NCBI GenBank assembly: GCA_964353855.1
Contig: CAYGWX010000010.1
Location: 1-43,875, forward strand
Reading direction: 5' to 3'
DNA from: CAYGWX01 sp964353855 [NCBI: uncultured bacterium]
GTDB taxonomy: Bacteria; Edwardsbacteria; CAYGWX01
Length of the DNA stretch: 43,875 nucleotides
Below the pieces are notes generated by a model. That model searched no databases. It was not told the DNA's origin and saw only the letters and a program-made list of their open reading frames with translations. The position numbers and the translations under genes are program-made. This document shows positions 43,476 to 43,875 of the stretch, piece after piece. The stretch's first letter is position 1. Each line of letters begins with the position of its first letter.

Positions 43476-43875
43476 TTGAACATCCTAGATAATCTGAATC
43501 CGCCACAGAAGGAGGCGGTGACTCATGGGCAGGGGCCGCTTCTGATCCTGGCCGGGGCGGGAAGCGGCAAGACCAGGGTGCTCACGCACCGGGTGGCGTA
43601 TCTTATCGCGGTGAGAAAGGTGCCGCCCAGCCGCATCCTGGCCGTGACCTTCACGAACAAGGCGGCCGGGGAGATGCGGACCCGGGTCATCAAGATGCTG
43701 GGACGAGTAGCGGCGGACCTCTGGTTAGGCACGTTTCACTCCATCTGTGTGCGGATCCTGAGGCGCCAGGGACAGAAGCTGGGCTACGCGCCCAACTTCG
43801 TAATCTACGACATGGACGACCAGATGTCCGTGGTCCGTAAGGCGATGGCGGAGCTGGAGGTCCCGGAGAAGAGAT
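43476..43875 (+). CDS. UvrD/PcrA-type DNA helicase, 5' end only
   Basis: The first 133 codons of an SF1A helicase, running off the window. From a TTG start (43476): LNPPQKEAV (Q motif), LAGAGSGKT (Walker A), LAVTFTNKAAGEM (motif Ia) and GTFHSICVRILRR. This combination is specific to UvrD/PcrA/Rep helicases, which unwind DNA in repair and replication restart. The exact member cannot be fixed from the N-terminus. No Shine-Dalgarno at the usual spacing and no clear promoter were found. Confidence 0.93.
   Translation, partial: MNILDNLNPPQKEAVTHGQGPLLILAGAGSGKTRVLTHRVAYLIAVRKVPPSRILAVTFTNKAAGEMRTRVIKMLGRVAADLWLGTFHSICVRILRRQGQKLGYAPNFVIYDMDDQMSVVRKAMAELEVPEKR

Noticed and set aside
43440-43476. 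Leaderless promoter for the UvrD/PcrA gene
   Set aside because: TAATAA lies at a suitable distance but no acceptable -35 was found, so it was not called.

Overview
The window is a gene-dense, GC-rich stretch of a bacterial chromosome. The organism is almost certainly Gram-negative: it has a TonB-dependent outer-membrane receptor with a carboxypeptidase-regulatory-like N-terminal domain, a PorV/PorQ-type outer-membrane protein, and a secreted protein with a C-terminal type-A/FlgD-like sorting domain. That combination is typical of the Bacteroidetes/FCB side of the tree and of many uncultured candidate phyla. The exact lineage cannot be read from the sequence. No tRNA, rRNA, CRISPR array, IS element or prophage was seen.

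Layout. (1) 94-6584, minus strand: a tightly overlapping housekeeping operon, uvrB-nadC-birA-coaX-ligA (DNA repair, NAD and cofactor synthesis), driven by a promoter so close to uvrB that the mRNA should be leaderless. (2) 6585-7265: a 680-bp divergent control region with two promoters and two arrays of 11-bp-phased repeats. (3) 7266-13690, plus strand: an envelope cluster made of a PEGA-domain membrane protein, a small exported protein, a decayed tandem copy of it, a TonB-type receptor, a secreted metalloprotease-like protein with a substituted catalytic motif, and a PorV-like protein. (4) 13767-29757: a long translation/cell-division/isoprenoid run, thrS-infC-rpmI-rplT-pheS-pheT-(zapB-like)-zapA-6S RNA-rny-ymdB-folD-polyprenyl synthase-DUF212-dxs-truB-ribF. 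It has unusual starts (ATC for infC, ACG for truB) and an 11-copy 21-bp tandem repeat between rny and ymdB. (5) 29783-31487: two sugar-type ABC permeases with no partner ATPase or binding protein. (6) 31848-34683: a visibly AT-richer accessory island with its own consensus promoter and a strong terminator, encoding a uracil-DNA-glycosylase-like protein, an unknown protein, a lipoprotein and a GIY-YIG protein. (7) 34697-42470: typA, then a promoter with a tiny basic leader ORF feeding hsp20 and lon, a half-length GT9-like protein and an MsbA-like ABC exporter. (8) 42516-43875: an exported LPP20-like protein, a 21-bp repeat and the 5' end of a UvrD/PcrA helicase gene.

How it fits together: most genes are core functions (translation, tRNA charging, RNA decay, repair, proteostasis, MEP isoprenoid and folate/flavin pathways), joined by 4-bp or similar stop/start overlaps that imply translational coupling. 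The parts that are not ordinary are the envelope cluster at 7.3-13.7 kb, the AT-rich island at 31.9-34.7 kb, the repeated 11/21-bp arrays, and several non-standard initiation signals (two predicted leaderless mRNAs, two non-NTG start codons, one translationally coupled leader peptide).
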